NCBI GenBank assembly: GCA_964621755.1
Contig: CAZUPI010000009.1
Location: 8,575 to 72,574 of the forward strand
Length of the DNA stretch: 64,000 bases
From: UMGS1696 sp964621755
GTDB taxonomy: Bacteria > Bacillota > Clostridia > Oscillospirales > CAG-272
Direction: 5' to 3'
In this document: in pieces, positions 36,511-45,786 of the stretch
Layout: the number at the start of each line of letters is the position of its first letter
How positions within the stretch are numbered: position 1 is the stretch's first letter
Made by a program: the position numbers and the translations under genes
The notes under the pieces: generated by a model
The model's input: the letters and a program-made list of their open reading frames with translations, nothing else
The model's database searches: none
What the model was told of the DNA's origin: nothing

Positions 36511-37035
36511 ATTAGCGCGAAAGAACTTACAATCAACGATGACATCAGAGTCAAAGAAGTACGTATGCTTGACGAAAACAACGGTCAGCTCGGTATCATG
36601 AATTTGAACGATGCCAAAGCTTACGCATATGAGCGCGGGCTTGATCTCGTGCTTATAGCTCCTACCGCAACACCGCCGGTAGCCCGTGCGATGGATTACG
36701 GTAAATATCGTTATGAGGCAGACAAAAAGGAAAAAGAAGCTAGAAAGAAACAACAGGTTGTAGAAGTCAAGGAAGTTCAGCTTTCTTGTCGCATTGACAC
36801 ACATGATTTTGAGACAAAGGCGAACCGTGCGATAAAGTTTCTTCAGGATGGAAATAAAGTGAGAGTCAGTCTCCGTTTTAAGGGACGCGAAATCGCGCAC
36901 CAGGAAATCGGACGCGACATGCTTGCAAAGTTCGAAGAAGCAGTATCCGAATTCGGTACCGTTGACAAGAAGCCTGTACTCGACGGAAAACAACTGACCA
37001 TGTTCATCGCGCCGGTGAAAAACACGGCTAAGTAA
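36511..37035 (+). CDS. infC: translation initiation factor IF-3, AUU start
   Basis: 174-residue IF-3, which discriminates start codons and blocks premature subunit joining. Homology begins well before the first ATG (36565): the preceding codons read SAKELTINDDIRVKEVR, the usual IF-3 N-terminus. No ATG, GTG or TTG lies there, but an ATT at 36511 sits seven bases after TTGGAGGTG. AUU is the known autoregulatory start codon of infC in E. coli and some Bacilli. The C-terminal domain (EVQLSCRIDTHDFETKANRA, then KVRVSLRFKGREIAHQEIG) is complete. It leads the infC-rpmI-rplT operon. Confidence 0.93.
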   Translation: MSAKELTINDDIRVKEVRMLDENNGQLGIMNLNDAKAYAYERGLDLVLIAPTATPPVARAMDYGKYRYEADKKEKEARKKQQVVEVKEVQLSCRIDTHDFETKANRAIKFLQDGNKVRVSLRFKGREIAHQEIGRDMLAKFEEAVSEFGTVDKKPVLDGKQLTMFIAPVKNTAK

Positions 37036-37127
37036 TTCGCGCGGATAGACCCCAATTCATTCGTAGCTATAATAACGCAGCGGATGAAACAAATTCGCTA
37101 TTAACCAAACCGAAAGGACATACAAAA

Positions 37128-37325
37128 ATGGGAAAAATCAAGACACACAAGGCGTCAGCCAAGAGATTTGCCGTTACCGGAACAGGTAAAGTAAAGGTAT
37201 TCCATTCTGACCACCGTCATAACCTCGGTCAGAAAACACAGAAGAGAAAGAGACACCTCAGAAGCAGCCAGATTCTCAGCCCCGCTATGACAGCTAACGT
37301 CAAGAGACTGATTAACAAGGACTGA
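37128..37325 (+). CDS. rpmI: 50S ribosomal protein L35
   Basis: 65-residue basic protein starting MGKIKTHKASAKRF, with the family's KTQKRKRHLRSS segment. It stands between infC and rplT, the universal order. GAAAGGACA precedes the ATG. Confidence 0.97.
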   Translation: MGKIKTHKASAKRFAVTGTGKVKVFHSDHRHNLGQKTQKRKRHLRSSQILSPAMTANVKRLINKD

Positions 37326-37371
37326 TTCGAAGAACCGGTAGATAGTACAGGGATAGAAAGGATAGAATAAA

Positions 37372-37725
37372 ATGGCAAGAGTAAAAGGCGCAATGATGAC
37401 GCGCAAGAGAAGAAATAAGGTTTTAAAGGCTGCCAAAGGTTATTGGGGTTCTAAGAGCAAACACTTCAAGATGGCAAAGCAGGCCATCATGAAAAGCGGC
37501 AATTACGCATATATTGGACGTAAGCAGAAGAAGAGAGATTTCCGCGCACTTTGGATTACCCGTATTTCTGCGCAGGCAAAGGCAAACGGCATAAATTATT
37601 CGACCCTTATGCATGGTCTTAAAGTCGCCGGCGTTGACCTCAACCGTAAGATGCTCGCAGAAATCGCAGTATCCGATAAGGAAGCATTTGCCGCACTCGT
37701 TGAAACTGCAAAGGCAGCTCTTTAA
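37372..37725 (+). CDS. rplT: 50S ribosomal protein L20
   Basis: 117-residue L20, which binds 23S rRNA early in 50S assembly and, in Bacillus, represses its own operon. MARVKGAMMTRKRRNKVLK and the later RDFRALWITRISAQAK are characteristic. GAAAGGATAG precedes the ATG at 37372. A terminator follows 15 bases after the stop. Confidence 0.97.
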   Translation: MARVKGAMMTRKRRNKVLKAAKGYWGSKSKHFKMAKQAIMKSGNYAYIGRKQKKRDFRALWITRISAQAKANGINYSTLMHGLKVAGVDLNRKMLAEIAVSDKEAFAALVETAKAAL

Positions 37726-37739
37726 TCGAACATAAATGG

Positions 37740-37771
37740 GGGTGTTGCGTCAACGTGACACCCTTTGTTTA
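37740..37771 (+). terminator. rho-independent terminator of the infC operon
   Basis: Ten-pair stem GGGTGTTGCG / CGTGACACCC around a TCAA tetraloop, followed by TTTGTTTAT. A GTG inside it (37755) is in frame with the next gene but is unlikely as a start because of this structure. Confidence 0.85.
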
Positions 37772-37790
37772 TACGAAATCAACATTAAAA

Positions 37791-38651
37791 ATGACCTTAA
37801 CCGATTTCCTTAATCACTATAACGCCGACTATATTTCTTCACGCTCAAACCCTAAAACGGTCATGCTCAGTAAGCTGACCGATAAAAAATACCGTGACCG
37901 TGAGGAAATCTTTTTGGCTGATGGAAAAAAACTTGCCGCGGAAGCCGTAAAATACGCGCGTCCCAAATACCTGCTTCTTGCCGAATCCGCACTTGATACG
38001 GCGGAGCGAACTGCGGAAATATACCGGCTCGCCGGAATTCCTATATGCGTATTCTCAGACTCCGCATTCGAGAAAATTTCAACCGAAAAATCCCCTGACG
38101 GCATAATCGCCGCGCTTGCTTATATGACTGGGCTTCATTGGAATCTGATGCGGGGCGATATAAGCAATTTCGACGATTGGCAGAAAGATAAACGACTTAT
38201 CATGCTCGACGGTATCCGTGATCCGGGCAATCTTGGCACCATCCTCCGTTCAGCAGAAGCCATGGGTATTGACGGCGTTATTCTCTCAGACTGTGCCGAT
38301 ATTTATAACCGTAAAACAGTTCGCGCGGCGATGGGAACCCTATTTCGAATACCTTTATATCTGACAGACGATAGCCTTGCGGTTATCCATAAAATGAAAA
38401 ATTCTCGCAGACGCGTATTCGCAGCTGCGCTTGGCGGTCATACGCTGACCCTCGGCGAATACGACCCGTATCCAACTGACTGCACCATCATCGGTAATGA
38501 GGGTCACGGACTGTCCAAAGTGGTTATATCTGCTTGTACTGCGTGTGTGAAAATTCCGATGGCGGGGAATACGGAGAGCTTGAATGCTGCTTCTGCTGCT
38601 GTCTGCATTCTGTGGGAAAGCTACAGAAAATTCAGAACCAGCAGCACATAA
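37791..38651 (+). CDS. TrmH/SpoU-family RNA 2'-O-methyltransferase
   Basis: 286-residue SPOUT methyltransferase. An N-terminal L30e-like substrate-binding region (REEIFLADGKKLAAEAVKYA) is followed by the knotted catalytic domain with motif 1 in GIRDPGNLGTILRSAEAMG (about 140-158), motif 2 in IIGNEGHGLS and motif 3 in IPMAGNTESLNAASA. It methylates a ribose in rRNA or tRNA. Genes of this type commonly follow rplT in Bacillota. The start is taken as the ATG at 37791; there is no clear ribosome binding site, so it may be read through from the operon. Confidence 0.85.
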   Translation: MTLTDFLNHYNADYISSRSNPKTVMLSKLTDKKYRDREEIFLADGKKLAAEAVKYARPKYLLLAESALDTAERTAEIYRLAGIPICVFSDSAFEKISTEKSPDGIIAALAYMTGLHWNLMRGDISNFDDWQKDKRLIMLDGIRDPGNLGTILRSAEAMGIDGVILSDCADIYNRKTVRAAMGTLFRIPLYLTDDSLAVIHKMKNSRRRVFAAALGGHTLTLGEYDPYPTDCTIIGNEGHGLSKVVISACTACVKIPMAGNTESLNAASAAVCILWESYRKFRTSST

Positions 38652-38769
38652 AGAAATATGGACCGCATGCGCTCTTTTGCAACCTATAAAACTCGTATGA
38701 AAATCGACATATTTCCAATTTGCACCTGACTTTGTTATCCTTATTTTTAAAAGTTTTGGCGGAGAGGAG

Positions 38770-38820
38770 GAGACTCGTATATGAGTCTCGGGGAGGTGCT
38801 TTTTCAAAAAGGGCTTTCCC
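38770..38820. repeat. paired hairpins ahead of dprA
   Basis: GAGACTC (38770-38776) pairs with GAGTCTC (38783-38789), followed by a CTTTTTCAAAAAG core element at 38791-38820. An ATG with a good upstream AGGAGG (38781) lies in the first hairpin, so it is a doubtful start for dprA. Confidence 0.6.
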
Positions 38821-38834
38821 GTAAAAAGGTCGGC

Positions 38835-40289
38835 ATGACTGATGACGTTAAATTGTACTACATTTGGTTAGCGGAAGCATTCGGACAGGCAAGTACGCTG
38901 GCAGTCAAAGTTATGGAAGAGGCCGGTGGACCCGAAGCGATATTTTACGGAAAATTAAACGAGTTTCAGCCGACCGATAAGTTGTCCGCAAAGGAAATCG
39001 AACGGGCAAAGACTGTACTGAAAACGCACTCTTTGAAAGAGGCGAAAGGAATATGCGAAAGATGCAACGCTCTCGGCATAGATATCCTTACGCCAAATAT
39101 GAGCGAGTATCCCAACGCTTTGAAATATCTTCCCGATATGCCCATCGTGTTGTATGTACTTGGAAAGCTTCCTAATTGCAATGAAAATATGACCACGGCA
39201 GTTGTCGGAACGCGTAAAATGACCGAGTACGGACGCAGTATGGCCTATTCCATTGGTGTCGGACTCACATTCGGCGGTTCTATTGTGGTCAGCGGAATGG
39301 CACTCGGTTCAGACAGTATGGCTCTTGTGGGTGCGCTTGACTACGGCGGATGTACCATCGCGGTTCTTGGCTCCGGCGTCGATGTGGTATATCCTCGTGA
39401 GCATTACGATATTTATAGACGAATCATCAAAACTGGAGCTGTCATCTCTGAATATCCGCCAGGGACTCCTCCAATTGGAAGCCACTTCCCGGTGCGCAAT
39501 CGAATCATGAGCGGAATTTCTGACGCCACAGTCGTTGTTGAAGCGGACAGCCACAGCGGTTCATTGATAACAGCGGCACGCGCACTTGATCAGGGCAAAA
39601 AAGTATTTGCGGTTCCGGGTAAAATCGGTGACGCAGGAGCGGAGGGAACCAACGCGCTCATCCGCGACGGTGCTCTTACCGTTCTGACCGCAGAGGATAT
39701 CCTCACGGAATTTGAGTTTATCTATCCCCGTACTGTCAGCGTACAGCGCGCTCATTCCATGCTGCGAGGAATGAATATGGAAGATTTGTCAAAATCCGCA
39801 ATGGCACGCACCAGAATAGGCTCAAGGGTCGAAAGCGCAAACTATTATGGGAGTGGCTCCTATGGTGGCAGACTAAATGACCGGAGCGTCGTACAGAATG
39901 CAAAAAATGAACCAATCGCAAAACTTGAAACTCCCGCAGTTGTCGAAAAGTTTGAACCGCCGAAAAATGTAAGAAAATCCATTTTCGGATTGAATAAGGA
40001 AAAAAGTACAAGAAAAAGCGAAAAACAAAATGAAAATTCTGGGAAAAAAATCATCCCAGCGAAAAAAATAGAGCTTGATATGCTTGATGAAAACGAAATC
40101 AAGGTATATAATAAAATGAAACCAAGCGTACCAACACTGCCCGACGAGCTGGTCGATGCTGAAACTCCCGTTGCTGCGGTTCTGAGCGCCCTTACCATGC
40201 TTGAGATGGCGGGTGCAGTCGAGTCCGGCAAAGGAGGTTACTTCATGCGTGTACAGCCGGACGACATCATGCAGTCCGAGAACGATTAG
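38835..40289 (+). CDS. dprA: DNA-processing protein DprA (Smf)
   Basis: 484-residue DprA, which protects incoming single strands and loads RecA in natural transformation. A short N-terminal SAM-like domain is followed by the extended Rossmann fold with GTRKMTEYGRSMA, SGMALGSDSMA, LGSGVDVVYPREH, FPVRNRIMSGIS and VFAVPGKIGD. A linker of about 120 residues, rich in K, N and S, leads to a winged-helix domain (about 415-480). The start is the ATG at 38835 (MTDDVKLYYIWL), although an upstream ATG at 38781 cannot be excluded. It precedes topA, as in most Bacillota. Confidence 0.92.
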   Translation: MTDDVKLYYIWLAEAFGQASTLAVKVMEEAGGPEAIFYGKLNEFQPTDKLSAKEIERAKTVLKTHSLKEAKGICERCNALGIDILTPNMSEYPNALKYLPDMPIVLYVLGKLPNCNENMTTAVVGTRKMTEYGRSMAYSIGVGLTFGGSIVVSGMALGSDSMALVGALDYGGCTIAVLGSGVDVVYPREHYDIYRRIIKTGAVISEYPPGTPPIGSHFPVRNRIMSGISDATVVVEADSHSGSLITAARALDQGKKVFAVPGKIGDAGAEGTNALIRDGALTVLTAEDILTEFEFIYPRTVSVQRAHSMLRGMNMEDLSKSAMARTRIGSRVESANYYGSGSYGGRLNDRSVVQNAKNEPIAKLETPAVVEKFEPPKNVRKSIFGLNKEKSTRKSEKQNENSGKKIIPAKKIELDMLDENEIKVYNKMKPSVPTLPDELVDAETPVAAVLSALTMLEMAGAVESGKGGYFMRVQPDDIMQSEND

Positions 40290-40339
40290 GTTAGCGGGGA
40301 CGCCCATCCTCATGAATTAACGTATTGAAGGGAATAACA

Positions 40340-42625
40340 ATGGCACATCTTCTTATCATGGAATCTCCTACAAAGGCGAATACCGTCAAAAACTATCTTG
40401 GCTCCAATTATAAGGTTTTAGCCTCTAAGGGACACGTTCGTGACCTGCCGAAGTCTACTCTCGGCGTAGATATTGAAAATAATTTTGAAGCTCATTATAT
40501 AAATATCCGCGGTAAAGGAGACCTCATCAAAGAGCTTAAAAAAGAGGTTAAAAAAGCCGATAAAATTTACCTTGCGACCGACCCCGACCGCGAAGGAGAA
40601 GCGATTGCGTGGCATCTTGCAGTTTGCCTTGGCATCCCCGCCGATAAGGCGATGCGCGTTACTTTCAACGAGGTAACCAAGACCGTTGTGCGCGACGCAA
40701 TCAAGCATCCGCGGGAAATCAATATGGATTTGGTGAACGCGCAGGAAACCCGCCGTATCCTCGACCGTATCATAGGATACAAAGTCAGCCCTTTTCTTTG
40801 GAAAGCAGTGAAAAGCGGTCTGTCCGCCGGACGTGTACAGTCTGCGGTGACAAAACTGATTGTCGACCGTGAAAATGAAATCCGCGCCTTTGTGCCCAAA
40901 GAATATTGGAACGTCGAGGCTGTTCTGCAAACGGTGGAAGGCAAAACTTTTGAAACCAAATTCTATGGCTCAGCCGATACCAAAACAAAAATCGAGCTGC
41001 CGGATGAAGCTGCTGCTATGCAGGTGGTAGATGCGGTGAGCGGTCAAAAATTCCTGGTTTCCGATATCAAAAAGGGAAAGAAAATCAAAAATCCTGCACC
41101 GCCGTTTACTACCTCAACCCTGTTGCAGGAGGCTTCCCGCAAGCTCAATTTTCAGTCTCAGCGTACCATGAAGGTTGCGCAGGAGTTGTACGAAGGTGTT
41201 AACCTTGGCACGGAATTCGGTGGTGTGCAGGGCCTTATTACCTATATGCGTACCGACTCACCGCGTATCTCTGAAGAAGCACGATCTGCGGCAAAGGAAT
41301 ATATCGTCGGCAAGTACGGGGAATCATATTACCCCGTGACCCCGCGCATTTATAAATCCGCTGCCAACGCGCAGGATGCGCATGAGGCAATTCGTCCTTC
41401 CGGTACCAAGCACGAGCCCGCAACAATAAAGAAGCTGTTGACCTCAGACCAATATAGACTTTACAAGCTCATCTGGGATAGATTTATCGCCAGCCAGATG
41501 GAATCAGCTGAGCTTGCAACCGTTCAGACTGACTTTACCTGTGCCGGATACCTGTTCCGTGCAAGTGGCTATACTGTCAAGTTCCCGGGCTATATGGCAC
41601 TTTATGAGGAGTCAGCAGACGAATCGGAGGCGGGCGAAGACAATATGCGAATTCCCAAAGTGGAAGAAGGAGACCTCCTCGATTCTCAATCAGTCACCCC
41701 AAATCAGCACTTCACTGAACCTCCGGCAAGGTATAACGAAGCTTCACTTGTAAAGTTCCTTAAGGAAAAAGGTATCGGCCGTCCGAGTACGTATACCCCT
41801 ATTATCACAATAATCATTTCACGCGGCTATGTCAAACGGGTGGGGAAGTCACTCGTACCCACTCCGCTTGGCGAGGTTACGACAAAATTGATGTGCGAAT
41901 ACTTCCCGGACATTGTGGACTATAAGTTTACAGCCTCCATGGAGGACCGCCTTGACGATATTGAAAACGGCGAATGTGCTATGCTTACCGTTCTCCAAAA
42001 CTTCTATGGTGGATTCAAAGATGAGCTTGATAAGGCGCTTGAGAATGCCGACTCCAACAATATTGACTTGCCCGAAGAAGAAACCGACATCATTTGTGAG
42101 CACTGCGGCAGCCGCATGATAGTCAAAAACGGGCGCTATGGCAAGTTCGCTGCATGTCCGAATTATCCTACATGTAAAAATACAAAACCCCTTACCAAAA
42201 CAGGAGATGGGCTGGTCGAAAAAGTGCCGGAAATTGCACCAACGAAGTGTGAGCTGTGCGGCGCAGATATGGTTCTCCGCAATGGACGATATGGCAGCTT
42301 CTACGCTTGCTCACGTTATCCGGAGTGCAAATTCACTAAGCAGAAAAACCGTTCGCTTGGCGTAAAATGCCCGGATTGCGGCGCGGATATCGTAACCAAG
42401 TACGGTAAAAATAAGACCGTCTTCTACAGTTGTTCAAGATATCCCGAGTGCAAGTTCTCGTCGTGGGATATGCCGACCTCTGAAAAATGTCCGAATTGCG
42501 GCGGAATGCTCTATCGCAAAAAGGGAAAAAATCAGCTCGTGTGCAAGAACGAGAGCTGCGGATATAAAAAGGATATTCCACCCGAAGAAAACGAAACAAG
42601 AAATACAACGAATATAGAAGCATGA
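40340..42625 (+). CDS. topA: DNA topoisomerase I
   Basis: 761-residue type IA topoisomerase that relaxes negative supercoils. The Toprim domain opens with LLIMESPTKANTV and carries TDPDREGEAIAWH. The catalytic tyrosine is Y302 in YMRTDSPRIS. The C-terminus has about four four-cysteine zinc ribbons (from about residue 585; C-x-x-C pairs in CEHCGS, CELCGA, CPDCGA and CPNCGG). The ATG at 40340 follows GAAGGGAA. The stop overlaps the trmFO start. Confidence 0.96.
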   Translation: MAHLLIMESPTKANTVKNYLGSNYKVLASKGHVRDLPKSTLGVDIENNFEAHYINIRGKGDLIKELKKEVKKADKIYLATDPDREGEAIAWHLAVCLGIPADKAMRVTFNEVTKTVVRDAIKHPREINMDLVNAQETRRILDRIIGYKVSPFLWKAVKSGLSAGRVQSAVTKLIVDRENEIRAFVPKEYWNVEAVLQTVEGKTFETKFYGSADTKTKIELPDEAAAMQVVDAVSGQKFLVSDIKKGKKIKNPAPPFTTSTLLQEASRKLNFQSQRTMKVAQELYEGVNLGTEFGGVQGLITYMRTDSPRISEEARSAAKEYIVGKYGESYYPVTPRIYKSAANAQDAHEAIRPSGTKHEPATIKKLLTSDQYRLYKLIWDRFIASQMESAELATVQTDFTCAGYLFRASGYTVKFPGYMALYEESADESEAGEDNMRIPKVEEGDLLDSQSVTPNQHFTEPPARYNEASLVKFLKEKGIGRPSTYTPIITIIISRGYVKRVGKSLVPTPLGEVTTKLMCEYFPDIVDYKFTASMEDRLDDIENGECAMLTVLQNFYGGFKDELDKALENADSNNIDLPEEETDIICEHCGSRMIVKNGRYGKFAACPNYPTCKNTKPLTKTGDGLVEKVPEIAPTKCELCGADMVLRNGRYGSFYACSRYPECKFTKQKNRSLGVKCPDCGADIVTKYGKNKTVFYSCSRYPECKFSSWDMPTSEKCPNCGGMLYRKKGKNQLVCKNESCGYKKDIPPEENETRNTTNIEA

Positions 42626-43959
42626 ACAATATAAACATCTATGGTGCGGGACTGGCGGGAAGTGAAGCGGCATGGCAGGCAGTACGTCAAGGCGCACATG
42701 TTACTCTTTACGAGATGAAGCCACACAGGAAATCCCCCGCGCACCATGCCGACACTTTTGCAGAGTTGGTTTGTTCCAATTCACTCCGCTCGGCTGAAAT
42801 TACAAACGGCGTGGGTCTCCTTAAGGAAGAACTTTTCCGCATGGGTTCGCTCATCATGGAAGCTGCTCGGAAAACGCAGGTTGCGGCAGGCGGCGCGTTG
42901 GCGGTGGACCGCGTTCTGTTTTCTGAATATATCACCGAAAAAATTCGCTCCCATCCCGAAATCGAAATCGTGGAGCGAGAGATGACCGAGATCCCTGAAA
43001 ATGAAATTACTGTGGTTGCAACCGGGCCGCTTACTTCCGACACCCTTGCCGAATTTATTTCAAACCTTATCGGCGGAAACAGCTTGCATTTTTACGATGC
43101 TGCTGCTCCCATTGTCGATGCCGAAAGTATCGATATGTCAAAAGCTTTTTTCGCAACCCGTTACGATAAGGGAACGCCGGACTATATCAACTGTCCGATG
43201 ACGGAGCTGGAGTATAAAGCGTTCTATCAAGCCCTCATCGAGGCGAATACCGCAGAACTGCACGAATTCGAAAAAAACGAAAAAATCAAGGTATTCGAAG
43301 GATGTATGCCAGTCGAAGTCATGGCGTCCCGTGGGGAAGATACGCTTCGCTTTGGACCAATGAAGCCGGTGGGTATAAAACATCCCAAAACGGGAGAAGA
43401 ATATTACGCAATCGTACAGCTCCGACGTGAAAATGAGGAAGGAACCATGTTTAACCTTGTTGGTTTTCAAACGCATCTCACGTTTCCGGAACAAAGACGG
43501 GTGTTCCGCATGATTCCGGGGCTCGAAGAAGCGGAATTTCACCGTTATGGTGTCATGCACCGCAACACTTTCATGAATTCTCCAGAGCTGCTTGAGCCGG
43601 ATTACTCGCTTCGCCGAAATCCGAATATCTATTTTGCCGGACAGATGACCGGAGTCGAGGGATATATCGAATCTGCTGCCTCCGGTTTTGTCGCGGGAAC
43701 AAACGCCGCACTGAAAACGGTCGGCAAGGCATCTTTTATCTTCCCGGAAGAAATGATGGTAGGCGCTATGGCAAACTATGTCGCACACGGGGATAAAACA
43801 CAGTTCCAGCCGATGAACGCGAATTTCGGCATCATATCGCCTCTCGGCTACAAAATCCGGGGTGGGAAAAAATATCGAAACGAAGCCTATGCAAAGCGTG
43901 CGCTTGAGAAGACGGACGAGACAGCACGTATTCTCGAAGAAATCTCACAAAAACGCTAA
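42622..43959 (+). CDS. trmFO: methylenetetrahydrofolate-tRNA-(uracil-54-C5)-methyltransferase TrmFO
   Basis: 445-residue folate-dependent flavoenzyme that makes ribothymidine at position 54 of tRNAs. The FAD motif GAGLAGSEAAWQA is at the N-terminus, followed by YEMKPHR and LVCSNSLR. The late GVEGYIESAASG and the C-terminal NANFGI are family hallmarks. The ATG overlaps the topA stop (ATGA), the usual coupling of topA and trmFO. Confidence 0.96.
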   Translation: MNNINIYGAGLAGSEAAWQAVRQGAHVTLYEMKPHRKSPAHHADTFAELVCSNSLRSAEITNGVGLLKEELFRMGSLIMEAARKTQVAAGGALAVDRVLFSEYITEKIRSHPEIEIVEREMTEIPENEITVVATGPLTSDTLAEFISNLIGGNSLHFYDAAAPIVDAESIDMSKAFFATRYDKGTPDYINCPMTELEYKAFYQALIEANTAELHEFEKNEKIKVFEGCMPVEVMASRGEDTLRFGPMKPVGIKHPKTGEEYYAIVQLRRENEEGTMFNLVGFQTHLTFPEQRRVFRMIPGLEEAEFHRYGVMHRNTFMNSPELLEPDYSLRRNPNIYFAGQMTGVEGYIESAASGFVAGTNAALKTVGKASFIFPEEMMVGAMANYVAHGDKTQFQPMNANFGIISPLGYKIRGGKKYRNEAYAKRALEKTDETARILEEISQKR

Positions 43960-43998
43960 TTTCACAGAACTTTGATAACCGCAATGGAGTCACAAGAA

Positions 43999-45003
43999 AT
44001 GGAAATCATAATAGATGCAATGGGCGGCGACAACGCACCGAGGGAAATCATAGAAGGTGCAGTTCTCGCTTCGCAAAAATATAAATCCAAGCTGATACTG
44101 GTTGGAAACCAGAAAATAATTGAACAACATCTGAAAAACTGCAGCGCGGACACAAAAAATATCGACATCGTACATACCGAAGTTGTTATTTCTATGGAGG
44201 ATGACTCACTATCGGTTGTGCGCGGTAAAAAAAATTCGTCTATGGCTGTAGGACTTCAGCTCCTCAAAGAAAGCGGAGATGCGTTTGTTTCGGCAGGGAA
44301 TACCGGCGCTCTCCACGTTGGTTCATCCCTCATTATTCGTACGATAAAGGGCGTACAGCGTTCCGGTATTGCCACCATTCTCCCATTTGAACATCCGATA
44401 CTCCTTATGGATTCAGGTGCAAATGTAAACGTGACTGCAGATTATCTGCTTCAGTGGGCGCTCATGGGCTCTATTTACATGAAAAACGTTCATGGTGTAG
44501 AGGTTCCCGCAGTCGGACTGCTCAACAATGGCACCGAGGAGCACAAAGGAACGCAAATACAAATCGACGCATACCAGAAGTTATCTGAATGCGGCGCGAT
44601 AAAGTTCGCAGGGAATATTGAGGGTAAGGATATCCCAACAGCGCCGTGTGATGTGCTTGTCACTGACGGATTTACCGGAAATGTAGTACTCAAACTGATC
44701 GAAGGTATGTCAAAATTCATGTTCGGGGCTCTCAGGGATATGTATACCAAAAATGTCATGACAAAAATGTCCTTCCTCGTCATGAAAGAACAGCTGCATC
44801 AATTAAAGCATGATTTTGACGCAGCGGAGTATGGCGGTGCGCCGCTCCTTGGGCTGCAAAAGCCGGTCATTAAAGCGCACGGAAGCTCGGATGCAAAAGC
44901 GATTTGCAATGCAGTACGTCAAGCTGAGGCTTTTGTGAAAACTGGAGTCATCACTGAAGTTGCCGCTGCAATGCAGGAGCAAAAGAAAGCGGAAAGCAAA
45001 TAA
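43999..45003 (+). CDS. plsX: phosphate acyltransferase PlsX
   Basis: 334-residue enzyme converting acyl-ACP to acyl-phosphate in phospholipid synthesis. MEIIIDAMGGDNAPREII and the later SAGNTGALHVG, DSGANVNVTADYLLQWA and TDGFTGNVVLK are typical. The start is the ATG at 43999, with GGAG at 43986-43989. The next gene is rnc; the acpP, fabD or fabG genes that often lie between these are not present here. Confidence 0.95.
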   Translation: MEIIIDAMGGDNAPREIIEGAVLASQKYKSKLILVGNQKIIEQHLKNCSADTKNIDIVHTEVVISMEDDSLSVVRGKKNSSMAVGLQLLKESGDAFVSAGNTGALHVGSSLIIRTIKGVQRSGIATILPFEHPILLMDSGANVNVTADYLLQWALMGSIYMKNVHGVEVPAVGLLNNGTEEHKGTQIQIDAYQKLSECGAIKFAGNIEGKDIPTAPCDVLVTDGFTGNVVLKLIEGMSKFMFGALRDMYTKNVMTKMSFLVMKEQLHQLKHDFDAAEYGGAPLLGLQKPVIKAHGSSDAKAICNAVRQAEAFVKTGVITEVAAAMQEQKKAESK

Positions 45004-45026
45004 TCACTACTGTTTGGAGCAAATCA

Positions 45027-45746
45027 ATGAATAATCAAGCGAAACCGATCGAGGAGCTTGAAGCCAAAATCGGTTATACATTTCAAAATAAAGAGCTTAT
45101 TAAGGTCGCGCTCACGCACTCCTCTTACTCAAATGAAATGAAGGCAAAGGGCATTAAAACACCTTTTAACGAGCGTTTCGAGTTTCTCGGCGATTCCGTC
45201 CTATCGATAGTCGTGAGCTCGTATATCTTCGAAAAATACCGCAGTAAGCAGGAGGGCGACCTTACCAAAATCCGCGCTGCGGTCGTGTGTGAAAAGGCAT
45301 TGGCAAAATATGCGGGAACCATCTCGCTCGGCGACTATATGTATCTTGGCCACGGTGAAATCATGAATAACGGCAGAAAACGTCCTTCAATTATAGCCGA
45401 CGCTTTTGAGGCGCTTCTCGCTGCCATATATCTTGATACAGGTGAATCGTTTGAGGTGGTCGACCGTTTTCTTCTTCCGTTCATTTCAGCCGAAATCGAC
45501 TATATTTCCGAAAAAGGTGTATTTATCGATTATAAAACCGCCCTTCAGCAGGTGGTACAGCAGGTGAATGGAGAAATTCTCGAATATGTCTGTACGGAGG
45601 AAAGCGGTCCGGCCCACAGCAGGTATTTCAAAGTGGAAGCCCGCCTGAACAGCAATATTATCGGACGAGGGGAAGCCAAAACAAAACGTGAAGCCGAACA
45701 GCAGGCCGCCCACGAAGCTCTCATTCTATTCGGAGAAGTAGACTGA
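45027..45746 (+). CDS. rnc: ribonuclease III
   Basis: 239-residue double-strand-specific ribonuclease for rRNA and mRNA processing. The catalytic motif is ERFEFLGDSVLSIV (about residues 46-59), with a second acidic site in DAFEALLAAIYLD. A double-stranded RNA-binding domain occupies residues about 165-235, ending KTKREAEQQAAHEALI. It lies 23 bases after plsX. Confidence 0.96.
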   Translation: MNNQAKPIEELEAKIGYTFQNKELIKVALTHSSYSNEMKAKGIKTPFNERFEFLGDSVLSIVVSSYIFEKYRSKQEGDLTKIRAAVVCEKALAKYAGTISLGDYMYLGHGEIMNNGRKRPSIIADAFEALLAAIYLDTGESFEVVDRFLLPFISAEIDYISEKGVFIDYKTALQQVVQQVNGEILEYVCTEESGPAHSRYFKVEARLNSNIIGRGEAKTKREAEQQAAHEALILFGEVD

Positions 45747-45786
45747 GAAAATACAGGAAAAGCTTTTTTCAATAAATCTATAAAAT

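Noticed and set aside
37755..37790. Upstream GTG start for the TrmH-like methyltransferase
   Set aside because: It lies inside the stem of the infC-operon terminator and would add residues not expected for the family.
38781..38834. Upstream ATG for dprA with a strong AGGAGG
   Set aside because: The ATG is inside a perfect GAGACTC/GAGTCTC hairpin and the added 18 residues do not resemble DprA; kept only as an alternative.
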